A stretch of DNA of 64,000 nucleotides. Origin: DATJLY01 sp963773665 (GTDB lineage: Bacteria > Pseudomonadota > Alphaproteobacteria > ATCC43930 > CGMCC-115725). The notes beneath the pieces were generated by a model that was not told the origin of the DNA, did no database searches, and saw only the letters and a list, made by a program, of their open reading frames with translations. Numbering within the stretch: the stretch's first letter is position 1; each line of letters starts with the position of its first letter. The position numbers were made by a program, and so were the translations under genes. The DNA lies in assembly GCA_963773665.1 (NCBI GenBank), contig CAVZBZ010000001.1:558001-622000 (forward strand). Reading direction: 5' to 3'. Below, piece after piece: positions 16,501 to 24,043 of this stretch.

Positions 16501-18509
16501 ACACCACGGCCAGCGGCGCGGCTTCGGACGGCGCGGCCGTCGTGTTCGACGGGTTCTCGCCGGTCAACAGCACCGACGGCACGCAGTCGCTGACCGTGAA
16601 CGGCGGCACGAACAACGTCGAGTTCGACGCCGATCTCGGCGACACCCACCCGCTCAAGTTCTTCATGGCCAGCGGCGGCCAATTCACCGCCGGCGGCGCC
16701 ATCACGACCTCCGGCGGTGCCGTAACGGTGACCACCAATCCCGGCATCAACGACGGCAGCGATGGCTATATAACTCTCGACGGCGATATCGTCACAAGCG
16801 GCGGCGCCCTGACGCTCACCGCGACCGCCTCCTCCCCCTATATCGACTTCCACGGCAACGTCTCGACCGGGGCCGGAAGCGTTTCGGTGACCGCCACCGG
16901 AAGCAGCTATGCCGAGATCGATGTCTACGGCAACATCAGCACGGCGACCGGCAATGTTTCCCTGTCTGCCACCGGCGGCACATCCTCTGGCGAAATTTAC
17001 GTCTACGGCACCGGGGCGATCATGGCGGGCGGAAGCGTGACGTTGGCCGCGCAAGGCGACGGCGCCTACGTCGATATCTATGGAGCGGTCCAGGCCGCCG
17101 GCAGCGTGACCGTGACGGCCAATGCGGTCGGCTCGTCCTACTCTGAAATCTACCTCGAGAGCTCTGGCAGCATCAGCACGACGGCCACGACCGGCAGCGT
17201 GACTCTTACCGCGACATCGGCAGCGTCCGACGCCGAAATTTACGACGACGGCAGCATCACCACGGCGGGCGCTCCGGTGACCCTTACCGCGACGGCATAC
17301 GACGATCCCTATGTCGAAATCGACGGCACGGTCGCCACCGGCGGCGGCGCCGTCATGGTCACGGCGCACACGACCGGCCCGGCATCGGAGGAAGACGCCG
17401 CCGAAATCTACGTCGATGGGACCGTGACGACGGCGGGCGGCAACGTCTCGATGGCGGCAAGCGGCCCCTACGAAGCGTACGTCGAAATCTACGGCGCTCT
17501 CACGACCGGCGCCGGCAATGTCAGCTTGAGCGCCACGGTGCCGCTCTCCGCGAGCGACGCCGAGGTGGACGCTTACAACATCACGACCACGAGCGGTTCG
17601 CTGTCGATCGCGGCGTCGGGCGGCTATGCCTATCTCAATGCCGACGGGATCACCACCGGATCGGGCTCGGTCGCCGGCACCGCGACCGGCGGCTCTGACA
17701 CCGAAATCTACACCTACGCCATCACGACCGGCGGCGGCAACGTGTCGTTCATAGCGTCGGGCGACCTCTATATCGAGGTCGACAACAATATTGCCACCAA
17801 CGGCGGATCGCTTCTGTTGTACGCAGACGGCCCCAGCGGGCTCATCGACATCGCGTCTTCGCTGACGCTGTCCGGCCCGGCCACCTTCGCTGCCGACAGT
17901 ATCTGGATCCCGAATCCCGTGACAGCGGGGGCCGGCGGCTTGAACCTTTTCGCGGACAGCATCGAGGGCGAGTCCAACATCAGCGGGACGTTCACGCTCG
18001 CTTCCTTCGAGTCGTTCGTTCTCGATGGCTCGGCGCCCAATAGCGGGATCACGCAATCGCAAGCGAACCAGGGCCAGCTCCAATCCACGCAAACGTCGCA
18101 GCCGACGCAATCGAATTCCAACACCGGTTCGACGACGAGCGGGGGAACGAACCCGCCGCCGCCCTCGTCGTCGAGCAATTCGCCGCTTACAGTGTCGGGC
18201 AGCGGCGACACCTCGACGGGAGGCGTGAACTCGGTCACCGACCTCGACCAGGGAACTCAGCTCTTCACGCAGATCGCGCCCAACTCGACCGGCGGCACCC
18301 AGGACCCGATCGAGGACATCCCGCCGGTGCGGCCCGCGCCGCAAGCGCAGCCGAAGCCGCCGCAGGGGGACGACCCGGTCGGCGGCAGCGGCAGCCGGAT
18401 CTATCAGGTGCATCGCGTCACGGTGCACCATGACGGCGTTTCCGGCATCAACAACGGGACCTCGAGCGGCGGCAATTCCGCGCTGTGGTTCAGGGTGCAG
18501 CCGACCTGA
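13584..18509 (+). CDS. large filamentous-haemagglutinin-type exoprotein (TpsA)
   Basis: 1,641 residues. Signal peptide to about residue 27 (...ATGAEAQ). A two-partner-secretion domain follows, recognised by 'SALIQQTSPKAIITWGAFSI', 'GSLSANGQVWLINPAGIV' (the NPxG secretion motif) and 'ILAGEQVANDGVI'. The rest is Gly/Ser/Thr-rich beta-helix sequence. A ladder of about 13 repeats spans 16780-17830, and there is a low-complexity Gln/Ser/Pro linker near the C-terminus. The protein should be exported through a TpsB pore and act as a surface adhesin. No tpsB is in the window. ATG 13584 is preferred over TTG 13578 because AAGG is 6 bases upstream. Confidence 0.85.
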   Translation: MNRTFGAVRILAPAISLAFMATGAEAQLVKGQVISGQASITMTAQSALIQQTSPKAIITWGAFSIPQNYSVVFQQPSASAIALNRVLGGSPSYLLGSLSANGQVWLINPAGIVTGAGAQLSAAGLLLSTIGISNSNFLGGNYVFDQPGADGAAVLNHGNIVASGGYAILAGEQVANDGVIRAALGSVVLAGAKTFTVDFSGDRLLSFAIAAPVDQANGALVSNSGTIAADGGTVLLTAASAKSVLDNVINTSGIVEATSVASVDGKIVLMASGGGTQVSGTLDASGKQAGQTGGEVDVLGDAVTLASGAKIDVSGDAGGGTALIGGNFHGAGPQPNAQTTTVSQGSLIVADAISTGDGGRVAVWSDESTEFDGTITARGGSQGGDGGFVETSGHALTVAGSVTTTAQNGATGTWLLDPATFTVALSGGDETGATLSAALATTNQVITATTSITVSDTVSWSNAFSLSLLSGSTSTAGTITINAPIQSSGAGALNLVAGWDGATGLSGGSFSISTLLGGTAGSAYGRSGGDVTIGTGSQGSGIAVGSAGGATNVAAANLTLQGGNGSNGAYAQLGFNQSGAATGITTTGAIVANLTGNLALIGGLGDTGLAAAQIGHGGDGALGTFGGNITIDVAGDVTLTGNGASDGSYAQIGNGGLRSVGDASGAITVSITGSSGTTTLALAGGAFESYAMIGNGDAAQENNGNASGNVVIHNSGTTFVSDGSSALAWIGNITTNGTSSGNVALISAKDNSPNAEVGAFVAGDIVGGDVTVGETTPSGGRINDDLSYTSTHQLTVLEAGSLAFTANVENGGSGAINIVVGWDGSTGLSGATFTMANVLAAPGVAFGKNGAVMNTGGNEVVTASGPVTVAGPIVLTGDTIVDTTDFSYSPGADITFASAIDDPPGLAGSSGATLTAGTGTITFGGALGHTVPIGALTVNSANQVMLGGNITTQGGAVMFSSAPTVLTASVTIDTTASGAASDGAAVVFDGFSPVNSTDGTQSLTVNGGTNNVEFDADLGDTHPLKFFMASGGQFTAGGAITTSGGAVTVTTNPGINDGSDGYITLDGDIVTSGGALTLTATASSPYIDFHGNVSTGAGSVSVTATGSSYAEIDVYGNISTATGNVSLSATGGTSSGEIYVYGTGAIMAGGSVTLAAQGDGAYVDIYGAVQAAGSVTVTANAVGSSYSEIYLESSGSISTTATTGSVTLTATSAASDAEIYDDGSITTAGAPVTLTATAYDDPYVEIDGTVATGGGAVMVTAHTTGPASEEDAAEIYVDGTVTTAGGNVSMAASGPYEAYVEIYGALTTGAGNVSLSATVPLSASDAEVDAYNITTTSGSLSIAASGGYAYLNADGITTGSGSVAGTATGGSDTEIYTYAITTGGGNVSFIASGDLYIEVDNNIATNGGSLLLYADGPSGLIDIASSLTLSGPATFAADSIWIPNPVTAGAGGLNLFADSIEGESNISGTFTLASFESFVLDGSAPNSGITQSQANQGQLQSTQTSQPTQSNSNTGSTTSGGTNPPPPSSSSNSPLTVSGSGDTSTGGVNSVTDLDQGTQLFTQIAPNSTGGTQDPIEDIPPVRPAPQAQPKPPQGDDPVGGSGSRIYQVHRVTVHHDGVSGINNGTSSGGNSALWFRVQPT
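16780..17830 (+). repeat. tandem beta-helix repeats encoded in the exoprotein
   Basis: About 13 degenerate units of roughly 26-32 codons, each with a 'xSVTVTA' strand, then a '[YA]xEI[YD]xxG' core (YAEIDVYG, SGEIYVYG, YVDIYG, YSEIYLE, DAEIYDDG, YVEIDG, AAEIYVDG, YVEIYG...) and an 'ITTxGG' turn. An acidic residue recurs at the same position in nearly every rung, which would line up on one face of a beta-helix. Confidence 0.7.
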
Positions 18510-18524
18510 TCGGGCGAGGCGGCC

Positions 18525-19373
18525 TCACTGCCCTTTCACGTGCGCCAGGAAGTGCAGCACGCCGGCGGTGAATTGCTGCGGGTCCTGCAGAAAGGCGAAA
18601 TGGCTCACCTGCGGCAGGATCAGGAGCCCGCTTTCGGGGATTTGGCTCGCCATGAAGAGCGTGTTCTCGCGCTTGATCGCTTCGTCATGGTCGGCGTCGA
18701 CGATCCAGGTCGGAACCTTGATCCCCTGAAGGTCCGCTGCGGAAAAATTCGGCTGCGTGTCCCACATCTTGGTGATCTGATCGAGGAACGACTTGTATTC
18801 CTTGGGCGTCGGCGAGATTTTCTCGTATTCCTTCTCGGCGCGCGCGATATAGGCCGTGAAGACCGGGCTGTTGGCGATATCGGCGACGCCGCTCGGGTCG
18901 GAATTGGCGGCAAAGGCGAAGAGCTTGGTCAGGCGCTCGGGATGATGGATCGCGATGTCGAGCCCCAAAATCGCGCCGTCGCTCCAGCCGACGAGCGCCG
19001 CCTTGTCGATCTTCAGAAAATCCATGAGCGCCAGCACGTCGGACGCCATGAGATCGTAGCCGTACGGCCGCTCGTCGCGCGTACTGCGGCCGTGGCCGCG
19101 GCTGTCCATGACGATGATGCGGTAGCGCTTTGCGAGAGCCGGCACCTGCCTGCCCCAATAGGCCGAATTGGCGAGCCCGCCATGCAGCAGGATCACCGGC
19201 TCGCCGCTGCCGAAGACCGCGTACCAGATCTTTATCCCGTTCAACGGCGCAAGCCCGCTTTGCGCAGGCTGCGGCAGGCTCGGCGTCGGCGGCAGAGTGA
19301 GCCATTGCGGCTCGGCACTCGCGGTTGCGATGGAGAAAAGCGCGAGAGCGAACAGAACCGCCAAGCGTCGCAT
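18525..19373 (-). CDS. secreted alpha/beta-hydrolase
   Basis: 282 residues from ATG 19373 (GGAGG eight bases upstream), with a signal peptide 'MRRLAVLFALALFSIATASA'. Alpha/beta-hydrolase landmarks: oxyanion HGG in 'VILLHGGLANSAYW', nucleophile elbow 'LVGWSDGAILGLD' (Ser in GWSDG), acid Asp in 'WIVDADHDEA', His in 'QVSHFAFLQ'. Periplasmic esterase or hydrolase of unknown substrate. It is convergent with the exoprotein gene, 15 bases apart. Confidence 0.8.
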   Translation of the reverse strand: MRRLAVLFALALFSIATASAEPQWLTLPPTPSLPQPAQSGLAPLNGIKIWYAVFGSGEPVILLHGGLANSAYWGRQVPALAKRYRIIVMDSRGHGRSTRDERPYGYDLMASDVLALMDFLKIDKAALVGWSDGAILGLDIAIHHPERLTKLFAFAANSDPSGVADIANSPVFTAYIARAEKEYEKISPTPKEYKSFLDQITKMWDTQPNFSAADLQGIKVPTWIVDADHDEAIKRENTLFMASQIPESGLLILPQVSHFAFLQDPQQFTAGVLHFLAHVKGQ

Positions 19374-19458
19374 GGGCCAATCCTCCGGATGACCTGTTGA
19401 GCGCGAGCACAATATGATATTCGCTTGGCAAGGCAATCGTGGATAGAAAGGGCGGACG

Positions 19459-20181
19459 ATGCGCTACGATCTTTATTACTGGCCCGGGATTCCGGGCCGC
19501 GGCGAGTTCGTGCGGCTGGCGCTCGAGGAAGCCGGCGCGGAATATGTCGATGTCGCGCGCGAGCGCGGCAAGGATGCGGGCGTTCCGGCGCTCGTGCGCC
19601 TCATGGAAGCGAAGTCCGCGCGCCCGCCCTTCGCGCCGCCTTTCCTGAAGGCCGGCAAGCTCGTCATCGCGCAGACCGCCAACATCCTTCTCTATCTCGG
19701 CGGGCGGCACGGGCTCGCGCCGGCGAACGAGGCGGGGCGGCTCTGGGCGAACCAGCTTCAGCTGACGCTCGCCGACCTCGTCGATGAATCGCACGACACC
19801 CATCACCCGATCGGCAGCAGCCTCTATTACGAAGAACAGCGCGAGGAGGCGAAGCGTCGCTCGGCGCTCTTCCTCAAGAACCGCGTGCCGAAATATCTGG
19901 GTTACTTCGAGCGCGCGCTGGCGGAAGGCGGGGCGGGCTATCTTGCCGGGCGCCGCGCGAGCTATCCCGACCTGTCGCTCTTCCACGTCGTCGCCGGGCT
20001 TCGCTATGCGTTCCCGAACGCGCTCGCGCGCGAGATGAAGAAGCATCCAAACGTGGCGGCGCTGCACGATCGCGTCGCCGAGCGGCCGCGGATCAAGGCC
20101 TATCTCGCCTCGCCGCGCCGCCTCCCGTTCAACGAGCAAGGCATCTTCCGCCACTATCCCGAGCTCGACGCGCCGCACTGA
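19459..20181 (+). CDS. glutathione S-transferase
   Basis: 240 residues. The N-terminal thioredoxin-like domain has 'YDLYYWPGIPGRGEFVRLAL' and 'VIAQTANILLYLGGRHGL', where the usual cis-Pro and Q-[ST]-x-x-I motif binds glutathione. An all-helical C-terminal domain contains 'SYPDLSLFHVVAGL'. The pattern resembles sigma/alpha-type bacterial GSTs with Tyr near the N-terminus. It probably conjugates or reduces electrophiles in the cytosol. It is divergent from the hydrolase. Confidence 0.85.
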   Translation: MRYDLYYWPGIPGRGEFVRLALEEAGAEYVDVARERGKDAGVPALVRLMEAKSARPPFAPPFLKAGKLVIAQTANILLYLGGRHGLAPANEAGRLWANQLQLTLADLVDESHDTHHPIGSSLYYEEQREEAKRRSALFLKNRVPKYLGYFERALAEGGAGYLAGRRASYPDLSLFHVVAGLRYAFPNALAREMKKHPNVAALHDRVAERPRIKAYLASPRRLPFNEQGIFRHYPELDAPH

Positions 20182-20330
20182 TTCCGCGCGGCGATTTCGT
20201 CCGGCGCGCGTCTGCGAAGCCGCGGGTTGCGCCGGCGCATCATTGTTGCACGGGGCGCGCGCGCCGCTAACCCGCGAGCAAGCCGCTAGCGAAATGATAC
20301 GGCCACACCCCGAGACTTTGCAGGTGGCCG

Positions 20331-21818
20331 ATGCGATCTCATTCCCCCCGCCGCGCCCCGCGCTTTGCCGGCGCCGCCACGATGATGCTGCTCGCGGGCT
20401 GCACCGTCGGACCCAATTTCGAGCCGCCCGCAGCGCCCGCGATCAAGAGCTACACGCCGGACGGCGCGCCCGCGCTGTCCAGCCCCGGCGGCGGCGAGCC
20501 GCAGCAGCACCTGACGCAAGGCGAGAAAGTGTCGGGCGAGTGGTGGGACCTGTTTCATTCCGACCGGCTCGACGGCGTGCTGCGCGATGCGCTCGCCGGC
20601 AACCAGACTCTCGCCGCCGCCACGGCGACGCTGGCGCAGGCGCGCGAGCAGGCGGGCCAAGCGCAAGGCGCGCTCTATCCGCAGCTCGATTTCGGCGCGA
20701 GCGCGAGCCGGTCGCGCATGAGCGAGCAGTCGATCGGCCTCAATCAGTTGAGTCCGGTCTCGAATTTTTATCAGATCGGCCCCAACGTGAGCTATGCGCT
20801 CGACATATTCGGCCTCAACAAGCGTCGCGTCGAGCAGCAGGACGCGCTCGCCCAATACCAGGAATTTCAGCTCGACGGCGCCTATCTCACGCTCACCGGC
20901 AACGCGGTCAAGGAGGCGATCACGATCGCGTCCGCCCGCGCGCAGATCGCCGCGATCGAGGCGATCGCCGACGACGACGACAAGACGCTCGACCTCGTGC
21001 GACGCGAATTCAATGCGCGCAATCGCACGGTCGTCGATGTCGAGACCGCGCGCACGCAGCTCGCGGTGGACCGCGCCATGCTGCCGCCGCTGCGCCAGCA
21101 GCTGGCGATCGCGCGCGACGCGCTTTCGGTACTGGCGGGCAAGGCGCCGGGCGACTGGGCGCCGCCGGATTTCGAGATCGCCGAGTTCGCGCTGCCGCAA
21201 GATCTGCCGCTGACGGTACCGTCGCAGCTCGTGCGCGAGCGGCCGGACATCCTCGCGTCGGAAGCGCAGCTCCACGCCGCGAGCGCCGCCGTCGGGGTCG
21301 CTACGGCGCAGCTCTATCCGAACATCACGCTGTCGGCCTCGCTGGCGCAGGAGGCGCTTAAGACCGGGACCCTCTTCACCGCGGGCGGCACCGCCTGGGA
21401 TGTCGCCGCCGGCCTCACCGCGCCGCTCTTCCACGGCGGCGCGCTCGAAGCGCAAAAGCGCGGCGCCGAGGACGCATTCCACGGCGCCTTTGCGACATAC
21501 CGGCAGACCGTGCTCGCCTCGTTCGGCCAGGTCGCGGACACGCTCCAGGCGCTCGATCACGACGCTCAGCTCCTCGAGGCGCAGCAGCAGGCGGTCGAAG
21601 CGGCGCAAGCCTCGCTGCGCGCGTCGCGGCAAAGCGTCGCCGCCGGCAACATCGAGGTGCTGCAGCTGGTCGATGCGCAGCGGCAATACGAGCAGGCGCG
21701 GCTCGGCGCGATCCGTGCGACGGCGCAGCGCTATCTCGACACGGTCGATCTTTTTGCCGCGATGGGCGGCGGCTGGCGCGAATGGCGCGCGGCCGCGGCA
21801 GCGACGCCGCGGAGCTGA
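20331..21818 (+). CDS. NodT-type outer-membrane efflux factor (lipoprotein)
   Basis: 495 residues with a lipobox near the N-terminus (MMLLAGC at about residue 23) followed by 'TVGPNFEPPAAP', typical of NodT/OprM/CusC outer-membrane factors. Two repeated helical domains contain 'EWWDLFHSDRLDGVLRDALA' and 'LVRERPDILASEAQLHAASA', the hallmark of the family. It forms the trimeric TolC-like exit duct of RND-type tripartite pumps. No inner-membrane pump or adaptor gene lies next to it, so its partners are elsewhere. Confidence 0.9.
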   Translation: MRSHSPRRAPRFAGAATMMLLAGCTVGPNFEPPAAPAIKSYTPDGAPALSSPGGGEPQQHLTQGEKVSGEWWDLFHSDRLDGVLRDALAGNQTLAAATATLAQAREQAGQAQGALYPQLDFGASASRSRMSEQSIGLNQLSPVSNFYQIGPNVSYALDIFGLNKRRVEQQDALAQYQEFQLDGAYLTLTGNAVKEAITIASARAQIAAIEAIADDDDKTLDLVRREFNARNRTVVDVETARTQLAVDRAMLPPLRQQLAIARDALSVLAGKAPGDWAPPDFEIAEFALPQDLPLTVPSQLVRERPDILASEAQLHAASAAVGVATAQLYPNITLSASLAQEALKTGTLFTAGGTAWDVAAGLTAPLFHGGALEAQKRGAEDAFHGAFATYRQTVLASFGQVADTLQALDHDAQLLEAQQQAVEAAQASLRASRQSVAAGNIEVLQLVDAQRQYEQARLGAIRATAQRYLDTVDLFAAMGGGWREWRAAAAATPRS

Positions 21819-21889
21819 GGCGATCTTGCTGCCGTCTCCGCGAATGCGACGCGAATGCGGGGGTGACGGACCATGATGAAGCTGCAACC

Positions 21890-21915
21890 AAAAGGGCCCC
21901 GCCGCGGCGGGGCCC
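21890..21915 (-). terminator. intrinsic terminator (minus strand)
   Basis: A perfect 22-bp GC palindrome at 21894-21915 (GGGCCCCGCCG...) is followed, in minus orientation, by TTTT. It lies 75 bases past the efflux-factor stop and downstream of the minus-strand amidase. It could also stop plus-strand transcription weakly. Confidence 0.5.
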
Positions 21916-21990
21916 GCCGAGAGGCATCCCCTGGGAAGCTGTCTCTTGAAACCCGGGAAGCAGGAAGCCCGTTCCGCCCTATCCAAACGC

Positions 21991-22020
21991 GAAAAGAAAG
22001 GGCCGCGCAAGGCGCGGCCC
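21991..22020 (-). terminator. intrinsic terminator (minus strand)
   Basis: GGGCCGCGC and GCGCGGCCC pair around a 3-base loop (22000-22020), and the minus strand continues TTTCTTTTC. This is the first good terminator downstream of the amidase gene, about 105 bases past its stop. Confidence 0.6.
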
Positions 22021-22125
22021 AAGTTCAGGGAGGAAAAGCCCGAAGGACTTGCGGTGCGCAGCGGGGTGCTGCGGACCGCAGCCTCTTATAAGGCGCAAAT
22101 CGTCAAGAAAAAGTTAATGGCCCAG
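22021..22125 (-). other. structured intergenic segment, possible small RNA or long 3' UTR
   Basis: Between the amidase stop and the terminator at 21991-22020 lies a strong hairpin at 22050-22080: 13-base arms (TGCGGTGCGCAGC against GCTGCGGACCGCA) with one mismatch and a GGGGT loop. With the downstream terminator this gives a compact structured transcript on the minus strand. A TATAAG sits at about 22084-22089, but no good -35 is visible. It may be the amidase 3' UTR or an independent RNA. Confidence 0.25.
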
Positions 22126-22926
22126 CTAGATCTTCGCGGACCGATCGAAAAAATCGCTGACCGACTGGACGAGCCCGGTCGCGAGCCGGCGCTGATAAAC
22201 GTCGCTTTGCAGGAGCGCCTCTTCCTGGCGGTTCGAGAGGCAGCCGATCTCCACGAGCGCCGAGGGAATGTCGGGCGCCTTCAGCACGGCAAACCCGGCG
22301 GAGCGATGGCTGTGGTTCAAAAGCCTGACGCGCTGCCCCAGCTCGCTCACGAGGTCGCGCGCGAGCTTGATCGATTCATTGTTGGTCTCGCGCCGCGCCA
22401 GGTCGAACAGGATGTCGCTCACCTCCGGCGCATGGTGCGAGAGATCGACGCCGGCGACGAGATCGGCCTTGTTTTCGCGCGCCGCGAGCGCGGCCGCCTC
22501 GCGGTCGGACGCCTGTTCCGACAGCGTGAAGACGGACGCGCCGCGCATCCGCTCTTCCGGCAGCGCATCGGCATGGATCGAAAGAAAAAGCTCGGCGTCG
22601 GCCGCGCGCGCACGCGCCACGCGCTCGGGCAGCGGCACGAACTCGTCGTCGGCGCGCGTGAGCTTGACGCGAAAGCGCCCGCTGGCGCCGAGCTGGCGCG
22701 CGAACTCGTGCGCGGTTGACAGCGCGATGTCCTTTTCATAAATGCCGCTTGCGCCGATACAGCCGGGATCGATGCCGCCATGGCCGGGATCGAGCATGAT
22801 GAGCGGCGCCGGACGGCGCAGACGGCGCGCATCGGCAAACGCCGCGCTCCAGGGAGCAAGGCTTGCGCCCAAGGCAAGCCCGCCGAGTTGCAAGAGATGA
22901 CGCCGGTCGAGGATCAACGTGCTCAC
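22126..22926 (-). CDS. N-acetylmuramoyl-L-alanine amidase (Amidase_3, AmiC-like)
   Basis: 266 residues from GTG 22926 (GGAG six bases upstream). The N-terminus is 'LILDRRHLLQLGGLALGASL', a twin-arginine-type signal. The zinc amidase domain has 'IMLDPGHGGIDPG' (first His), 'IYEKDIALS' (Glu), 'LFLSIHADALPEERM' (second His) and the catalytic Glu in 'ALVEIGCLSN'. It cleaves the peptide stem from peptidoglycan during cell separation. There is no AMIN or LysM targeting domain. Assignment is secure. Confidence 0.92.
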   Translation of the reverse strand: MSTLILDRRHLLQLGGLALGASLAPWSAAFADARRLRRPAPLIMLDPGHGGIDPGCIGASGIYEKDIALSTAHEFARQLGASGRFRVKLTRADDEFVPLPERVARARAADAELFLSIHADALPEERMRGASVFTLSEQASDREAAALAARENKADLVAGVDLSHHAPEVSDILFDLARRETNNESIKLARDLVSELGQRVRLLNHSHRSAGFAVLKAPDIPSALVEIGCLSNRQEEALLQSDVYQRRLATGLVQSVSDFFDRSAKI

Positions 22927-22996
22927 GATTCGCTCCAACCTATAGTAGTGCCGCCCTAGGCAACCGCAAATAGTTGAAAGCCCAGCGTTCACTACT

Positions 22997-23049
22997 CTAA
23001 GTGGAAACTTAGCAAAAGTCCATATCTATTTGCATTCTTTGGGACTTTT
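22997..23049 (-). terminator. two small hairpins between acuI and the amidase
   Basis: AAAAGTCC (23014-23021) and GGACTTTT (23042-23049) can pair across a 20-base loop, giving on the minus strand a stem ending in a T-run just after the acuI stop. CTAAGT-GGAA-ACTTAG (22997-23012) forms a second small hairpin. A plausible but weak terminator. Confidence 0.35.
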
Positions 23050-23059
23050 GGAGACACGC

Positions 23060-24043
23060 TCATTCGGCCACATCGACGACGATGCGGCCGCGCACCTCGC
23101 CCTTCAGGATGCGCGACGCCAGCGCCGGCAGATCCTCGAGCCGCACGGTTTCGATTATCGTGTCGAGCAGATCGCCCGGCAGATCCTTGGCGAGACGCTG
23201 CCACGCCGCCTTGCGCCGCTCGACCGGGCACATCACGCTGTCGATGCCGAGCAGATTGACGCCGCGCAGAAGGAACGGAATGACGGTCGTCGGCAGATCG
23301 CTGCCGCCGGCAAGGCCGCACGACGCGACGCTTGCCATGTAGCGAAGCTGCGTCAGCACGTTCGCCAGCGTCGTGCCGCCGACCGCGTCGATCGCGCCCA
23401 CCCAGCGCTCGCGCTCGAGCGGGCGCTGCGGCTTCTGCGCCAGCTCCGCCCGGTCGAGGAACGACGAAGCGCCGAGTTTTTGCAGATAGTCGTGCGTCGC
23501 GGGCCGGCCGGTCGAGGCGACGACGCGATGGCCCAATCGCGCCAGCAGCGCTACCGCGACGCTGCCGAGCCCGCCCGCCGCGCCCGTCACCAGCACCTCG
23601 CCCGCGCCGGATTTGAGCCCGTGATCCTCGAGCGCCATGACGGCAAGCATCGCGGTGAAGCCCGCAGTGCCGATCGCCATCGCGTGCTTCAAGCTCATGC
23701 CGTGCGGCAGCGGCACGAGTTGCGCCGCATCGACCCGCGCCTTTTCGGCATAGCCGCCCCAGCGCACCTCGCCGACGCGCCAGCCGGTCAGGATCACGGC
23801 GTCACCGGGCTTGTAGAGCGGCGAACTCGATGTCTCCACGGTGCCGGCGAAATCGACGCCCGGCACGTGCGGATATGTCCTGACGAGCCGGCCGATGCCG
23901 TTCAGGACCATCCCGTCCTTGTAGTTGAGCGTCGAATAGCGCACCGCGACGGTGACCTCGCCTTGCGGAAGATCGCTGTCCTCGACCGCAGCGATGCGGG
24001 CCGCGACCTTGCCGTCCTTTTCCTCGAGCAGCAGGGCCTTCAT
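23060..24043 (-). CDS. acuI: acrylyl-CoA reductase / YhdH-type quinone oxidoreductase
   Basis: 327 residues, a zinc-free medium-chain dehydrogenase. It opens MKALLLEEKDGKVAARI, has 'VRYSTLNYKDGMVLNGIGRL', 'PHVPGVDFAGTVE' and the NADPH-binding 'VLVTGAAGGLGSVAVALL'. The 'LNYKDG' segment and length fit the AcuI/YhdH subgroup that reduces acryloyl-CoA to propionyl-CoA. The start overlaps the stop of the thiolase gene by four bases (ATGA), so the two are co-translated. AcuI is a likely rather than certain subfamily call. Confidence 0.8.
   Translation of the reverse strand: MKALLLEEKDGKVAARIAAVEDSDLPQGEVTVAVRYSTLNYKDGMVLNGIGRLVRTYPHVPGVDFAGTVETSSSPLYKPGDAVILTGWRVGEVRWGGYAEKARVDAAQLVPLPHGMSLKHAMAIGTAGFTAMLAVMALEDHGLKSGAGEVLVTGAAGGLGSVAVALLARLGHRVVASTGRPATHDYLQKLGASSFLDRAELAQKPQRPLERERWVGAIDAVGGTTLANVLTQLRYMASVASCGLAGGSDLPTTVIPFLLRGVNLLGIDSVMCPVERRKAAWQRLAKDLPGDLLDTIIETVRLEDLPALASRILKGEVRGRIVVDVAE

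Noticed and set aside
14964..18431. 1,155-codon minus-strand open frame opposite the exoprotein
   Set aside because: Composition is Arg/Gly/Ala-biased without motifs. It is the antisense shadow of a GC-rich repetitive gene whose plus strand has signal peptide, TPS domain and ribosome-binding site.
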